From Sphingorhabdus sp. EL138 (GTDB lineage Bacteria; Pseudomonadota; Alphaproteobacteria; Sphingomonadales; Sphingomonadaceae): a DNA stretch of 64,000 nucleotides. The DNA is taken from positions 291,001 through 355,000 of the forward strand of contig NZ_OGVD01000001.1 of the NCBI RefSeq assembly GCF_900258045.1. Reading direction: 5' to 3'. The position numbers and the translations under genes are program-made. How positions within the stretch are numbered: position 1 is the first letter of the stretch; every line of letters starts with the position of its first letter. Below the pieces are notes generated by a model. It saw only the letters and a list, made by a program, of their open reading frames with translations. It had not been told where the DNA came from and searched no databases. Below are positions 1 through 8,901 of this stretch, one piece after another.

Positions 1-387
1 GGTTTGCCGGTTGGTAATCCCTGCCCACTTCGCCTTCGCGGCATCGCTCGACACAAATTGTGGCGGGTTAACGGCGACGACCGATCCTTGCGGACCTACG
101 GCTGCACCCATTATTTCACTATAATAGCCGCCACCGGCAAATATATCGAGTACGGCATCGCCGGTCTTCAGTCCCATAAAAGCGAGTATTGCAGCTGGCT
201 CACGACTGGCATCGAGTTTCACATCAGCTTCGGAACGGCCGGGAGACGCAACAGCAGCAGTATAATCAGGTCCGGTCTGTGCTGCGCCTTCCTGCGCAAC
301 GGCAGCTGTTTGATTGCCATCATAGGCTGCAGCGCCCAGTGCCAGTGCCGAGCACGCCAAGGCGGTAAAAACTTTCGATTGCATCAT
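1..387 (-). CDS. Exported SAM-dependent methyltransferase (partial)
   Basis: Incomplete: the gene runs off the left edge, leaving about 129 N-terminal residues. The ATG at 387 follows a GGGGAGAGAG ribosome-binding site. The first ~30 residues (MMQSKVFTALACSALALGAA...) form a signal peptide, so the protein is probably periplasmic. A class I methyltransferase motif I follows, with DAVLDIFAGGGYY read as the SAM-binding glycine loop. Exported proteins of this type (COG4798-like) are common in sphingomonads, but their substrate is unknown. The gene lies 112 bp downstream of uvrB on the same strand. The fold call is safe; the function is not assigned. Confidence 0.75.
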   Translation of the reverse strand, partial: MMQSKVFTALACSALALGAAAYDGNQTAAVAQEGAAQTGPDYTAAVASPGRSEADVKLDASREPAAILAFMGLKTGDAVLDIFAGGGYYSEIMGAAVGPQGSVVAVNPPQFVSSDAAKAKWAGITNRQT

Positions 388-499
388 CTCTCTCCCCATT
401 TCGTTATCGCCGCAGCATGAACCTGGCTCTCTTCGAGTTCAACCGGGGCCTCTGTCGTTTGTCTACCGGAGCATGTGGTTAGTCGAGAAAAACCGCCGT

Positions 500-2677
500 T
501 CAGAATTTTCGCTGCGTCTTGCCATAGCGCATCTTGCGCGTACCTGGTTTGCCTTCTGTCGCGCGGCCTTTGGGTTTTGCCAGTTGCAAGTCCGCCGGCA
601 GCCCCAATTCGTCTGCCTCCAGCTTACGGATCTCATCGCGCAATCGCCCTGCTTCCTCGAACTCAAGATCAGCCGCCGCATCGCGCATACGTTTTTCGAG
701 GCTTTCGATATGGCTGCGCAGATTGTGGCCAACAAGATGATCGGTATCGTCATCAATCGGAACGGTGACCTGATCCTTGCTCGCGACATGGGCGACAATA
801 TCACCGATATTTTTCTTGATCGTCGTCGGTGTGATCCCGTGCAGCTTGTTATAGGCCTCCTGCTTTTCCCGCCGCCGTCCCGTTTCATTCAGCGCCCGTT
901 CCATCGAGCCTGTAATCCGATCCGCATAGAGGATCACCCGGCCCTCGACGTTACGCGCCGCGCGGCCGATCGTCTGGATCAGCGATGTTTCGGAGCGCAG
1001 GAAACCTTCCTTGTCCGCATCCAGTATCGCCACCAGTCCGCATTCGGGAATGTCCAAACCTTCGCGGAGCAGGTTGATCCCGACCAACACGTCATAAACG
1101 CCAAGGCGCAAATCCCGGATTAACTCGATCCGCTCCAGCGTTTCGACATCGCTGTGCATATAGCGAACTTTCAGGCCCGCCTCGTGCATGAATTCGGTCA
1201 GGTCCTCCGCCATGCGCTTCGTCAGTGTTGTGACCAGGGTACGATAACCTTGCTGCGCCACTTTCTTGCACTCATTGATCAGATCATCGACCTGATCCTC
1301 AACCGGCTTGATTTCCACCGGCGGGTCAATCAGTCCGGTCGGACGGATCACCTGTTCGGCAAACACGCCGCCGGTCTGCTCCATCTCCCAAGGCCCCGGC
1401 GTTGCCGATACGCTGACCGTCTGTGGCCGCATCGCGTCCCACTCGTTGAAACGCAGCGGACGATTGTCGATACAGCTCGGCAGCCGGAAGCCATATTCGG
1501 CCAGCGTGATCTTGCGGCGGTGATCGCCCTTTGACATCGCGCCAATTTGCGGCACCGTCTGGTGGCTCTCATCGACAAACAGCAAGGCATTGTCGGGCAG
1601 ATATTCAAACAATGTCGGCGGTGGCTCGCCGGGCAAACGGCCGGTGAGGAAGCGGGAGTAATTCTCGATACCTGCACAGCTACCGGTTGCCGCGATCATC
1701 TCCAGATCGAAATTTGTGCGCTGTTCAAGCCGCTGATGCTCCAGCAGCTTGCCCTCGGCCTCCAGCTCTTTGAGACGCACGCCGAGCTCCAGCTTGATCG
1801 CATCCATCGCCTGCTTCATCGTCGGGCCGGGCGTCACATAGTGAGAGTTGGCGAAAATCCGAACCTGATTGAGACTCGCACCCTTCTTGCCGGTCAGCGG
1901 ATCAAATTCGACAATCTCCTCAATCTCGTCGCCAAAAAAGGAAATTCGCCACGCCATATCTTCATAATGCGAAGGAAAAATTTCAAGATTGTCACCGCGC
2001 ACCCGAAAATTGCCGCGCGCGAAGGCCTGATCATTGCGCTTATATTGCAGCGACACGAGCTTTCGGATGATATCGCGCTGATCCACCGCCTGCTCTTTTT
2101 TGAGATCAAAGATCATCGCCGAATAGGTTTCGACTGAACCGATACCATAAAGGCAGGAAACGGACGCGACGATGATCACATCATCCCGCTCCAGCAGCGA
2201 CCGGGTTGCGCTATGACGCATCCGGTCAATCGCCTCGTTTACCGAACTTTCTTTCTCGATATACGTATCTGACCGGGCGACATAGGCTTCGGGCTGGTAA
2301 TAGTCATAATAGCTGACGAAATATTCGACCGCATTATTGGGGAAAAAGCTTTTAAACTCTCCGTAAAGCTGTGCGGCAAGTATCTTGTTCGGAGCCAATA
2401 TCAGTGCCGGGCGCTGGGTCTTTTCGATAATCTTCGCCATCGTAAAGGTCTTGCCTGACCCCGTTACGCCGAGCAGAACCTGATCCAGTTCATCGCCTTT
2501 TATACCTTCGACAAGTTCCGCGATGGCTTCGGGTTGATCACCGGACGGTTCGAAGTCGCTGACCAGTTCAAAGGCCTTCCCGCCTTCCGATTTATCAGGT
2601 CGAACCGGCTTGTGGGGGACGAAATTTTCATCGGTTTGCGGTTCCGCCAAACCTTCTCTGATAACCAGTTTTGCCAT
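500..2677 (-). CDS. uvrB: Excinuclease ABC subunit B (UvrB)
   Basis: DNA-damage recognition helicase of nucleotide excision repair, handing lesions from UvrA to UvrC. The Walker A motif GVTGSGKT and the damage-probing beta-hairpin ([11 protein letters not shown]) are present. So are helicase motif VI (QTIGRAARN) and a C-terminal UVR domain ([23 protein letters not shown]) that contacts UvrC. The length of about 725 residues is normal for the family. I chose the ATG at 2677 ([14 protein letters not shown]) because it matches usual UvrB N-termini. A TTG at 2719 would add 14 residues without homology. Neither start has a strong ribosome-binding site. Confidence 0.97.
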   Translation of the reverse strand: MAKLVIREGLAEPQTDENFVPHKPVRPDKSEGGKAFELVSDFEPSGDQPEAIAELVEGIKGDELDQVLLGVTGSGKTFTMAKIIEKTQRPALILAPNKILAAQLYGEFKSFFPNNAVEYFVSYYDYYQPEAYVARSDTYIEKESSVNEAIDRMRHSATRSLLERDDVIIVASVSCLYGIGSVETYSAMIFDLKKEQAVDQRDIIRKLVSLQYKRNDQAFARGNFRVRGDNLEIFPSHYEDMAWRISFFGDEIEEIVEFDPLTGKKGASLNQVRIFANSHYVTPGPTMKQAMDAIKLELGVRLKELEAEGKLLEHQRLEQRTNFDLEMIAATGSCAGIENYSRFLTGRLPGEPPPTLFEYLPDNALLFVDESHQTVPQIGAMSKGDHRRKITLAEYGFRLPSCIDNRPLRFNEWDAMRPQTVSVSATPGPWEMEQTGGVFAEQVIRPTGLIDPPVEIKPVEDQVDDLINECKKVAQQGYRTLVTTLTKRMAEDLTEFMHEAGLKVRYMHSDVETLERIELIRDLRLGVYDVLVGINLLREGLDIPECGLVAILDADKEGFLRSETSLIQTIGRAARNVEGRVILYADRITGSMERALNETGRRREKQEAYNKLHGITPTTIKKNIGDIVAHVASKDQVTVPIDDDTDHLVGHNLRSHIESLEKRMRDAAADLEFEEAGRLRDEIRKLEADELGLPADLQLAKPKGRATEGKPGTRKMRYGKTQRKF

Positions 2678-2817
2678 GCAAGTGATATGGAACAAAACGG
2701 GTCCATTGTCATCCCCCAATATCGCCGGAGCGAAGACGTTACACTTCGCAAATTTACAATATCGGCCAATCGAGTTATGGGAATCTAGGGTTCAGTAATT
2801 AGATGAGGGAAATCCAA

Positions 2818-3354
2818 GTGAAGAAGATGATATTATCGGTTGCCGCCGTGGCATTGCTGGCGGGCTGCTCAAGCAATGAAGCGGATGCTGATGGCGACGG
2901 CAACATCAGTGCCGAGGAAGTGGCAAAGGTCATGAACGAAGTGACCCTTGAACCCGGCGAGTGGGAAAACACGGTCGAGATTGTCGACGTACAAATCGAA
3001 GGCCTGCCGGAAGGAGCGCCTGCGAACATGATGGATTCGATGAAGACGACGACCGTAAGCAAAACATGTATCACCGAAGAGCAGGCCAAAAACCCGGGCG
3101 CAGAATTTTTTGCGGCCCAGGAACAGACCGATTGCAAAATCAAGAAGTTTGATATGAGCGGCGGCGCGATCAACTCAGAAATGTCCTGTTCCAATGTCGG
3201 CGCACCGGGCGAGATGAATATGGTCATGACCGGCCAATATGGTCCCAGCAACTATGACATGACCATGAAAATGGACGGAGGCGCTGGCGGCATGAAGATG
3301 AACATCACCGCCAAAAACAACGGCAAACGGATCGGCGCGTGCCCGGCAGGTTAA
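2818..3354 (+). CDS. DUF3617 lipoprotein with an EF-hand-like loop
   Basis: Small lipoprotein of unknown function. From the GTG at 2818 (GAGGGA ribosome-binding site at 2805-2810) the N-terminus is a lipoprotein signal ending in LLAGC, with Cys17 as the lipidated residue. An ATG at 2803 would add five residues but has no ribosome-binding site. Directly after the lipobox comes DADGDGNISAEE, a textbook 12-residue calcium loop (D1, D3, D5, G6, I8, E12). The remainder has the DUF3617 look, with LEPGEWENTVEI near the start and conserved cysteines. It is likely anchored in the envelope facing the periplasm. The role of the calcium-type loop is inference. Confidence 0.75.
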   Translation: MKKMILSVAAVALLAGCSSNEADADGDGNISAEEVAKVMNEVTLEPGEWENTVEIVDVQIEGLPEGAPANMMDSMKTTTVSKTCITEEQAKNPGAEFFAAQEQTDCKIKKFDMSGGAINSEMSCSNVGAPGEMNMVMTGQYGPSNYDMTMKMDGGAGGMKMNITAKNNGKRIGACPAG

Positions 3355-3394
3355 TCTGTTGATCTCGAAAATTGCAAGACACGGAGCAGAGGCC

Positions 3395-4546
3395 ATGGGC
3401 TTTTGCTCCGTTTTCTTTTGCCTATTCTGTTTGTCGCCATTGAACGCGTCAGCACAAACCAGCGCGCCGCCAGCAGCGATCAAGATCAAATTTGATGCAG
3501 AACAGTCCGCAACCGCAGCCATTCAGGGCCTGTCCAGCCGCACCACCGGCCGAGCCCTGATGCCCGATGATCCTGTACGGATAGCGTCCATTTCCAAAAC
3601 GTTCGTTGCCCTAGCGGTCATGCGGTTGGTCGAGCAAAATACGCTGCAGCTGGACGCCGATATATCCACCTATCTTGGCTGGAATCTGCGTCACCCGGAC
3701 TATCCGGATATTCCTATCACCCTGCGCATGCTGCTTTCCCATCAGGCCGGCCTGCGGGATGGAATAAACTATGCCCTGCCCATGGATGCCAGCCTGGAAA
3801 CCGAGCTGAAAAATGGAAAAGCCTGGGATTCCGATCACCGTCCTGGCACATATTTCACTTATGCCAATCTCAATTTCCCCATAACCGCAGCGGTGATGGA
3901 AGCAGCCACCGGCCGGCGCTTTGACAACATCATGAAACAGCAAGTCTTTGATCCTCTGAAACTCGACGCCTGTTTCAACTGGACTTTGTGCAGCGATCAA
4001 AAAATTACCGCCGCTGTCACCCTTTACCGGGCCAATGGCGACATCGCCCGCGACGATTTGCGCGGGACAAGGGAGGCCTGCCCGATCGTGCCCGCCAGTG
4101 ACGGCAGCTGCAATATGACGCGCTATCGATTGGGCCAGACGGGATCAATATTCAGCCCGCAAGGCGGCCTTCGTATTTCCGCTACAGACCTGGCAAAAGT
4201 CGGCCAAATGTTGCTTCGCAATGACGGCACCTTTCTCAGTAAGAAAAGCATCGCAACAATGATCACCCCTGCGTGGAAATATGATGGTACCAATGGCAAC
4301 AGCGCGGACGGCTATTTCTGTACCTATGGTCTGGCGGTCCATATTCTCGCTGCACCAGGGCGCCCCGCATCCTGCAAAGATGATCCTTTTGGAGATGGCG
4401 AAATGCGCTTTGGCCATAGCGGCGAAGCCTATGCCCTGAAGTCCGGCCTCTGGATCAATCCGGCGCGCGGGCGCGGCACCGCTTTCTATAGAACGCAGGT
4501 TCCTGAAAATGATCCGTCAGGTCATTGCATCTATTTCTGTGAGTGA
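3395..4546 (+). CDS. Serine hydrolase of the beta-lactamase / penicillin-binding fold
   Basis: Class C beta-lactamase-like hydrolase of about 383 residues. The catalytic motifs are SISK (near residue 66), YAN (near 156) and HSG (near 340), standing for SxxK, YxN and HxG/KTG. The ATG at 3395 gives a clean signal peptide (MGFCSVFFCLFCLSPLNASAQ) and is preceded by GGAGCAGAGG, so I prefer it to the TTG at 3359. The product should be periplasmic. The substrate cannot be told from sequence; relatives include esterases, D-aminopeptidases and true beta-lactamases. It starts 40 bp after the DUF3617 gene, possibly in one transcript. Confidence 0.85.
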   Translation: MGFCSVFFCLFCLSPLNASAQTSAPPAAIKIKFDAEQSATAAIQGLSSRTTGRALMPDDPVRIASISKTFVALAVMRLVEQNTLQLDADISTYLGWNLRHPDYPDIPITLRMLLSHQAGLRDGINYALPMDASLETELKNGKAWDSDHRPGTYFTYANLNFPITAAVMEAATGRRFDNIMKQQVFDPLKLDACFNWTLCSDQKITAAVTLYRANGDIARDDLRGTREACPIVPASDGSCNMTRYRLGQTGSIFSPQGGLRISATDLAKVGQMLLRNDGTFLSKKSIATMITPAWKYDGTNGNSADGYFCTYGLAVHILAAPGRPASCKDDPFGDGEMRFGHSGEAYALKSGLWINPARGRGTAFYRTQVPENDPSGHCIYFCE

Positions 4547-4609
4547 TAGGTTTCACTCCGAAACCGAATCAACAAACCCTCAATCGGTTCTCAATCAGGA
4601 GAAATACAG

Positions 4610-4993
4610 ATGATCGCCTACACCATGCTCGGCACGAATGATAAAGACAAAGCCGTTGAATTTTATGACAGGCTTTTCGAAGGCACAGATATCAAGAAGC
4701 TGTTCCAGACACCTTTGGGCGGCCAATTTTATGGCAAAAAACCAGGCCAGCCGATGATCTGCATCACCAATCCCTATGACGGCAATGAAGCCTGTTTCGG
4801 TAATGGCACCATGGTCGCCCTGTCCTTTGATGACACCGATCAGATTGATGCCCTGCATGCCAAGGCTCTGGAACTGGGAGCAGTCGATGAAGGGGAACCA
4901 GGCTGGCGCGCGCCAGACGTATTCTATGGTGCCTATTTCCGCGATCTCGACGGTAACAAACTATGTGCCTGCAAAATGAATATGGGAGGCTGA
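4610..4993 (+). CDS. VOC family protein (first of a tandem pair)
   Basis: A 127-residue single-module vicinal-oxygen-chelate (glyoxalase/bleomycin-resistance fold) protein, preceded by an AGGAGAAA ribosome-binding site. It begins with the beta-alpha element MIAYTMLGTNDKDKAVEFYD and ends with YFRDLDGNKLCACK, the usual VOC C-terminal strand. It has no metal-binding histidine at the usual first position, so it may bind a ligand without being a metalloenzyme. The next gene is an obvious paralogue 4 bp downstream. Substrate unknown. Confidence 0.8.
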   Translation: MIAYTMLGTNDKDKAVEFYDRLFEGTDIKKLFQTPLGGQFYGKKPGQPMICITNPYDGNEACFGNGTMVALSFDDTDQIDALHAKALELGAVDEGEPGWRAPDVFYGAYFRDLDGNKLCACKMNMGG

Positions 4994-4997
4994 GGCG

Positions 4998-5390
4998 ATG
5001 ATCGGTTATGCAACTTTGGGCACCAACAATGTTGAGAAAGCCCGTGAATATTATGATGCACTGCTCGTCGAAATTGGAGCCAAGCGATTGATGGAACTCG
5101 AAGAAGGCGGTTTCACGCTTTATGGCACCGAAATGGGCGCGCCCTCCCTTGCCATCACCCAGCCTTACAACGGCGAAGCAGCCGTCCCCGGCAATGGCAA
5201 TATGATCGCTATACCCTTTGAAGAACGATCCCAGATCGACAGCTTTTACAATAAAGCCATTGAACTGGGCGGCAGTGATGAAGGCGCGCCCGGCGTTCGC
5301 GGCGATGAAGGACCGCAAGCCTTTTACGCTGCCTATTTTCGCGATCCTGAGGGCAACAAACTTTGCGCTTTTCGCGTCGGCCCTGCATAA
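4998..5390 (+). CDS. VOC family protein (second of a tandem pair)
   Basis: A 130-residue VOC-fold protein clearly related to the preceding gene. It begins MIGYATLGTNNVEKAREYYD and ends YFRDPEGNKLCAFR, against YTMLGTNDKDKAVEFYD and YFRDLDGNKLCACK in its neighbour. The two genes are 4 bp apart and must be co-transcribed. Tandem duplication followed by divergence is the simplest reading, and a heterodimer is possible because VOC proteins often work as dimers. No substrate can be assigned. Confidence 0.8.
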   Translation: MIGYATLGTNNVEKAREYYDALLVEIGAKRLMELEEGGFTLYGTEMGAPSLAITQPYNGEAAVPGNGNMIAIPFEERSQIDSFYNKAIELGGSDEGAPGVRGDEGPQAFYAAYFRDPEGNKLCAFRVGPA

Positions 5391-5418
5391 GGAGGAAAAT
5401 TCCACGGGGAGAAAACTC

Positions 5419-6756
5419 TTGAAACATCTGATTCTGGCTTTGGCAGCGGGCAGCGCACTCATCTCTGGTGCGCCGGTGATTGCCCAATCGAACGATCTCG
5501 CAAAGGCCGTAGCGGCAGATTATGACAGCAAGCTGGAAGCGTTGTTCAAGGATTTTCACCGCAATCCCGAACTGTCCTACAAGGAAGTCCGTACGGCTGG
5601 CATTATTGCCAAGGAATGGCGCGCGGTCGGATGGGATGTGACCGAAAAAGTGGGTGGCACCGGTGTGGTCGCCGTCATGAAAAATGGCGACGGCCCGACC
5701 CTGATGCTGCGCGCCGATATGGACGGCCTGCCGCTCGTCGAAGATAGCGGGCTAGACTATATGTCCACCGTGACCCAAGTCAGTATTGATGGCGAGGAAA
5801 AGCCCGTCATGCACGCTTGCGGTCATGATGTTCATATCACTTCTCTGATCGGCACGGCGCGCCGTTTGTCAGCGATGAAGGATCAGTGGCGCGGCACGAT
5901 TGTTTTGATCGCGCAACCGGCTGAAGAGCGCATTGGCGGCGCCAAGCTGATGATGGATGATGGCCTTTACAGCCGCTTTCCTAAACCAGACTTTGCCATG
6001 GCTTTTCATGTTTCCGCTGACACACCAACCGGCAAGCTAGCGCTGCGCGAAGGCATCACCTATTCCTCCTCCGACAGTGTCGATATTACCGTACACGGCG
6101 TTGGCGCGCATGGCGCATCGCCGCATCGCGGCAAGGACCCGATCGTGATGGGCGCGCAGATCATTATGAACCTGCAAACCATTGTCAGCCGGGAAATCGC
6201 GCCGCTACAACCGGCAGTCGTGACGGTTGGTGCATTTAACAGCGGTTTCAAGCACAACATCATTTCCGACAAGGCGACGATGCAGCTTACGGTCCGGTCG
6301 GATGATCAGGAGACACGCGAAAAGCTGCTCGAGGGTATCAAGCGCATTGCCGAAAATGTGGGCCGGATGAACGGCCTGCCCGAAGACAAATTGCCCGAGG
6401 TCAAGATATCGCACGAGCGGACCCCGGCCACCTATAATGATGTGACATTGTCACGGCGGATCAGAAACCTGTTTTCCGAACGCTTCGGGGCAGACGTTTT
6501 TGACGATCAGCCGCGCCAGGGCATGGGCGCAGAGGATTTCGCCTATTTTGTGGCACCCAATACAGATGTACCGGGTGTCTATTTCTCAGTCGGCGGAACG
6601 CCGCAAGCGGACTTTGATCGCGAAGATGCCGGCGGACCACCAGTGCCGTCGCATCACTCGCCCTTCTTCAAGGTCGCGCCGAGAGAATCGGTAACATTAG
6701 GCACCGAAGCGATGACAGCCGCAGCCCTGGATTATCTTGCCCCGAAAACCGAATAG
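5419..6756 (+). CDS. M20 family amidohydrolase, exported
   Basis: Zinc-dependent amidohydrolase/carboxypeptidase of the M20D (hippuricase, IAA-amino acid hydrolase) type, about 445 residues. The TTG at 5419 is the likely start: it follows GGGGAGAAA and opens a signal peptide (KHLILALAAGSALISGAPVIAQ). The longer frame upstream runs back through the VOC gene and is not believable. Metal-binding motifs are visible in RADMDGLPL and HACGHDVH (near residue 132), with EE in QPAEERIGG and the late H in PSHHSPFF. It probably removes acyl or peptide groups from N-acyl amino acids in the periplasm. The exact substrate is unknown. Confidence 0.88.
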   Translation: MKHLILALAAGSALISGAPVIAQSNDLAKAVAADYDSKLEALFKDFHRNPELSYKEVRTAGIIAKEWRAVGWDVTEKVGGTGVVAVMKNGDGPTLMLRADMDGLPLVEDSGLDYMSTVTQVSIDGEEKPVMHACGHDVHITSLIGTARRLSAMKDQWRGTIVLIAQPAEERIGGAKLMMDDGLYSRFPKPDFAMAFHVSADTPTGKLALREGITYSSSDSVDITVHGVGAHGASPHRGKDPIVMGAQIIMNLQTIVSREIAPLQPAVVTVGAFNSGFKHNIISDKATMQLTVRSDDQETREKLLEGIKRIAENVGRMNGLPEDKLPEVKISHERTPATYNDVTLSRRIRNLFSERFGADVFDDQPRQGMGAEDFAYFVAPNTDVPGVYFSVGGTPQADFDREDAGGPPVPSHHSPFFKVAPRESVTLGTEAMTAAALDYLAPKTE

Positions 6757-6762
6757 GCGGCG

Positions 6763-7110
6763 ATGGCTGACGATCTCTCCAATAGCCAGATCGCGGCCCT
6801 GAAGGTCCTGTTGCTCGAACGACAGGCGGAGCTCAAAGCGCTGGATGAAGAAGCTGCGGGTTGGAGCGATACGGTGGAACTCGACCAGCAAAGCGTTGGC
6901 CGCCTGTCACGGATGGATGCGATGCAGCAACAGGAAATGGCACAGGCCGAGGCGCGCCGACGGGTTAATGATCTGGCGCGGATCGATATCGCGCTCAAAC
7001 GCATGGACGAGGACGAATATGGCTGGTGTGCCGAATGCGGCGAACTCATTGCCTATAAGCGCCTGGAAATTGATCCCGCCGCGGCGCTATGCATAGGCTG
7101 CGCGTCATGA
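6763..7110 (+). CDS. TraR/DksA-type zinc finger protein
   Basis: A 115-residue protein with an N-terminal helical coiled-coil region and a C-terminal four-cysteine zinc finger (CAECGELIAYKRLE...LCIGC). This is the DksA/TraR architecture. Such proteins enter the RNA polymerase secondary channel and can modulate promoters with ppGpp. It is shorter than canonical DksA (about 150 residues), so it is one of the short DksA-like paralogues. The stop codon overlaps the next gene's ATG (ATGA), which shows translational coupling with the membrane protein downstream. Confidence 0.85.
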   Translation: MADDLSNSQIAALKVLLLERQAELKALDEEAAGWSDTVELDQQSVGRLSRMDAMQQQEMAQAEARRRVNDLARIDIALKRMDEDEYGWCAECGELIAYKRLEIDPAAALCIGCAS

Positions 7111-7700
7111 GTTTATTAGCATCCCGCTGGACACCGCTTCTTGTTGGCCTGCTTCTCAGCATCGGTGCGGTTGGGGCGGGCTTTATCACGGGCACAGAGC
7201 ATATCCAAGGCGCGCAGCTTTCCGCACGCTGGACCTCGCGGGTGGGTGTGCCGGTGTTTCTGACCGCCTACCTCGCCTCGACGCTTTTCCGACTATCCAA
7301 AAATGACCTAACGAAAACCCTGATGCGGCGGAGGCGACAATGGGGGCTGGCCTTTGCATGGACACATAGCGTGCATCTGGCGGCACTGATCTATTATCTG
7401 GTCATCGCTAAAGCGCCGCCAGATTTAATTACGGTATTAGGCGGCGGACTTGCCTATTTCATGATCTATGTGATGGCATTGACGTCCAACAACCGGTCAA
7501 TGAAACTTTTGGGCAAAAACTGGAAACGGCTTCATGTTTTTGGAATCCATTATATCTGGTTTATCTATGTTTTTACCTATATCGGGCGACTGGCCGATCC
7601 AGAACTAAATCATGTCGGCATAGTTGGTGCCGGCATATTGTTCGGTGCACTAATCATTCGGCTCTATGCCAAATGGCGCAAACCCCTCGAAAAGCAGTAA
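7107..7700 (+). CDS. Ferric-reductase-like transmembrane protein
   Basis: About 197 residues, almost entirely transmembrane helices, with histidines on helices (HSVHLAALIYYL, FGIHYIWFIY) in the pattern of haem-binding ferric reductase-like domains (relatives of MsrQ and YedZ). It probably passes electrons across the inner membrane. I chose the ATG at 7107, which overlaps the previous stop, over the in-frame ATG at 7089 that lies inside the zinc-finger gene. No MsrP partner is next to it, so the electron acceptor is unknown. Confidence 0.75.
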   Translation: MSLLASRWTPLLVGLLLSIGAVGAGFITGTEHIQGAQLSARWTSRVGVPVFLTAYLASTLFRLSKNDLTKTLMRRRRQWGLAFAWTHSVHLAALIYYLVIAKAPPDLITVLGGGLAYFMIYVMALTSNNRSMKLLGKNWKRLHVFGIHYIWFIYVFTYIGRLADPELNHVGIVGAGILFGALIIRLYAKWRKPLEKQ

Positions 7701-7958
7701 AGACTGGCTCAAAAAGAGTCTATTTCGCATGCCGCCTCTATATTAGGTTTTGTTGAGCTATTTTCACCACGTCATTCGAAGCCAAAGTTCACACATATCA
7801 CACCCCCTTTTGTGGAGAGGTTTGCCGAAGACGGCAATGTGCAGGACTGATATTCAAAACTGAGAAAGAGCGGCAATAAGTTTAGCTTTTCCGGGCAATG
7901 TAGGAAAGCCTGTAGCCGCCGAATCCAGCATGGACATCTACCTCTCGGAACAAATATC
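7701..7958. other. Intergenic stretch with no recognised feature
   Basis: About 258 bp between the ferric-reductase-like gene and the ArsR promoter. I find no convincing coding frame, tRNA or strong terminator. A weak AGACT...AGTCT inverted repeat lies just after the stop codon at 7700. Confidence 0.5.
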
Positions 7959-7993
7959 TTGACATGCAACTATATGGTTGCATAATTGCAAGC
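7959..7993 (+). promoter_or_regulatory. arsR promoter with embedded operator; leaderless start
   Basis: A consensus -35 TTGACA (7959-7964) and a -10 CATAAT (7981-7986) are separated by 16 bp. Between them lies a perfect dyad, ATGCAACTATATGGTTGCAT (7964-7983, 7-bp arms). Transcription would start about 7-8 bp after the -10 box, on the A of the ATG at 7994. The mRNA is therefore predicted to be leaderless, and indeed there is no ribosome-binding site. A dimeric repressor bound to the dyad would block polymerase, so the downstream ArsR gene probably represses itself. Confidence 0.75.
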
Positions 7994-8332
7994 ATGACCG
8001 ATATATTCCACGCCCTTGCCGATGAGTCGCGCCGCCTGCTTCTCGACCGTTTGTTCGAAAAAGGCGGGCAGAGCCTGACCGACCTATGTGAAGGTTTTCC
8101 CATGTCCCGTCAGGGCGTGGCGAAGCATCTCGGCATACTGGAAAAAGCCAATCTGGTTTCCGTCCATTGGCAGGGGCGGAGCAAGCTTCACTATCTCAAT
8201 CCCGTGCCGCTCGGTGATATTGTCCACCGCTGGGTCGGCAAATTTGAAGATGCCCGCATCGCCGCGCTGACCGATTTCAAAGATCAGATCGAAGACAATC
8301 AAAAGCCAAAACAGGAGAAACGCCGTGCCTGA
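7994..8332 (+). CDS. ArsR family transcriptional regulator
   Basis: A 112-residue winged-helix regulator (MTDIFHALADESRRLLLDRL; recognition helix region SRQGVAKHLGILEKANLVS). It lacks the metal-binding ELCVCDL-type cysteines of classical ArsR/SmtB. It belongs instead to the branch that sits next to SRPBCC/AHSA1 proteins. Its 3' end overlaps the SRPBCC gene by 8 bp, so the two form one operon. I took the ATG at 7994 as start because the promoter geometry places the transcript's 5' end there; the ATG at 7964 lies inside the operator. Confidence 0.9.
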   Translation: MTDIFHALADESRRLLLDRLFEKGGQSLTDLCEGFPMSRQGVAKHLGILEKANLVSVHWQGRSKLHYLNPVPLGDIVHRWVGKFEDARIAALTDFKDQIEDNQKPKQEKRRA

Positions 8333-8825
8333 TTCCACCACCATTGAAACCATAGCCACCCGTGCCTCAACCGGAGAACCATGCGCGCCGGATTTCGTCT
8401 ACACCATCTATATTGCCGCCAGCGCGGAAAAGGTCTGGAACGGCCTGATTGATAGAGAGATGACCAAAGCCTATTGGGGTCATTATAATGAATCCGACTG
8501 GAAACAAGGATCACGCTGGGAACATGTTGGCAGCGACAGCGGCAAGATCGACGTAAGGGGTCAGATTATCGAAATCGATCCGCCGCATAAAATGGTCTGG
8601 AGTTGGGCCTTTGCAGACGAGGCAGACGAACCGGCAAAGCTGTCGCGGGTGACTTATGAACTGGTTGCACTGGGCCCTGATACGAAATTGACCGTGACCC
8701 ATAGCGAACTGGAACCCGGTTCTTCGATGGATATCGGCGTTCGTGAAGGTTGGTCTGCCGTTCTCAGCAACCTCAAGAGCATGATCGAAACCGGTAAAGC
8801 CATGTCAGAAGAGGATTGGAAATGA
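8325..8825 (+). CDS. SRPBCC / AHSA1 family protein
   Basis: A 166-residue START-like protein of the AHSA1 branch, with VYTIYIAASAEKVWNGLID at the N-terminus and a C-terminal W in GWSAVLSNLKSMIETG. These proteins bind hydrophobic ligands in a deep cavity. Start is GTG at 8325, served by AGGAGAAA inside the end of arsR. The ArsR-SRPBCC pairing is widespread in bacteria, but its ligand is usually unknown. It may be the effector or cargo sensed by the pair. Confidence 0.87.
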   Translation: MPDSTTIETIATRASTGEPCAPDFVYTIYIAASAEKVWNGLIDREMTKAYWGHYNESDWKQGSRWEHVGSDSGKIDVRGQIIEIDPPHKMVWSWAFADEADEPAKLSRVTYELVALGPDTKLTVTHSELEPGSSMDIGVREGWSAVLSNLKSMIETGKAMSEEDWK

Positions 8826-8901
8826 TTTCCGATAGTTAACCGCCAAATAGACTCAAATTTACGCTGAACGGAATCATTAGCACTTTCCCCGCTGGAATCA
8901 G

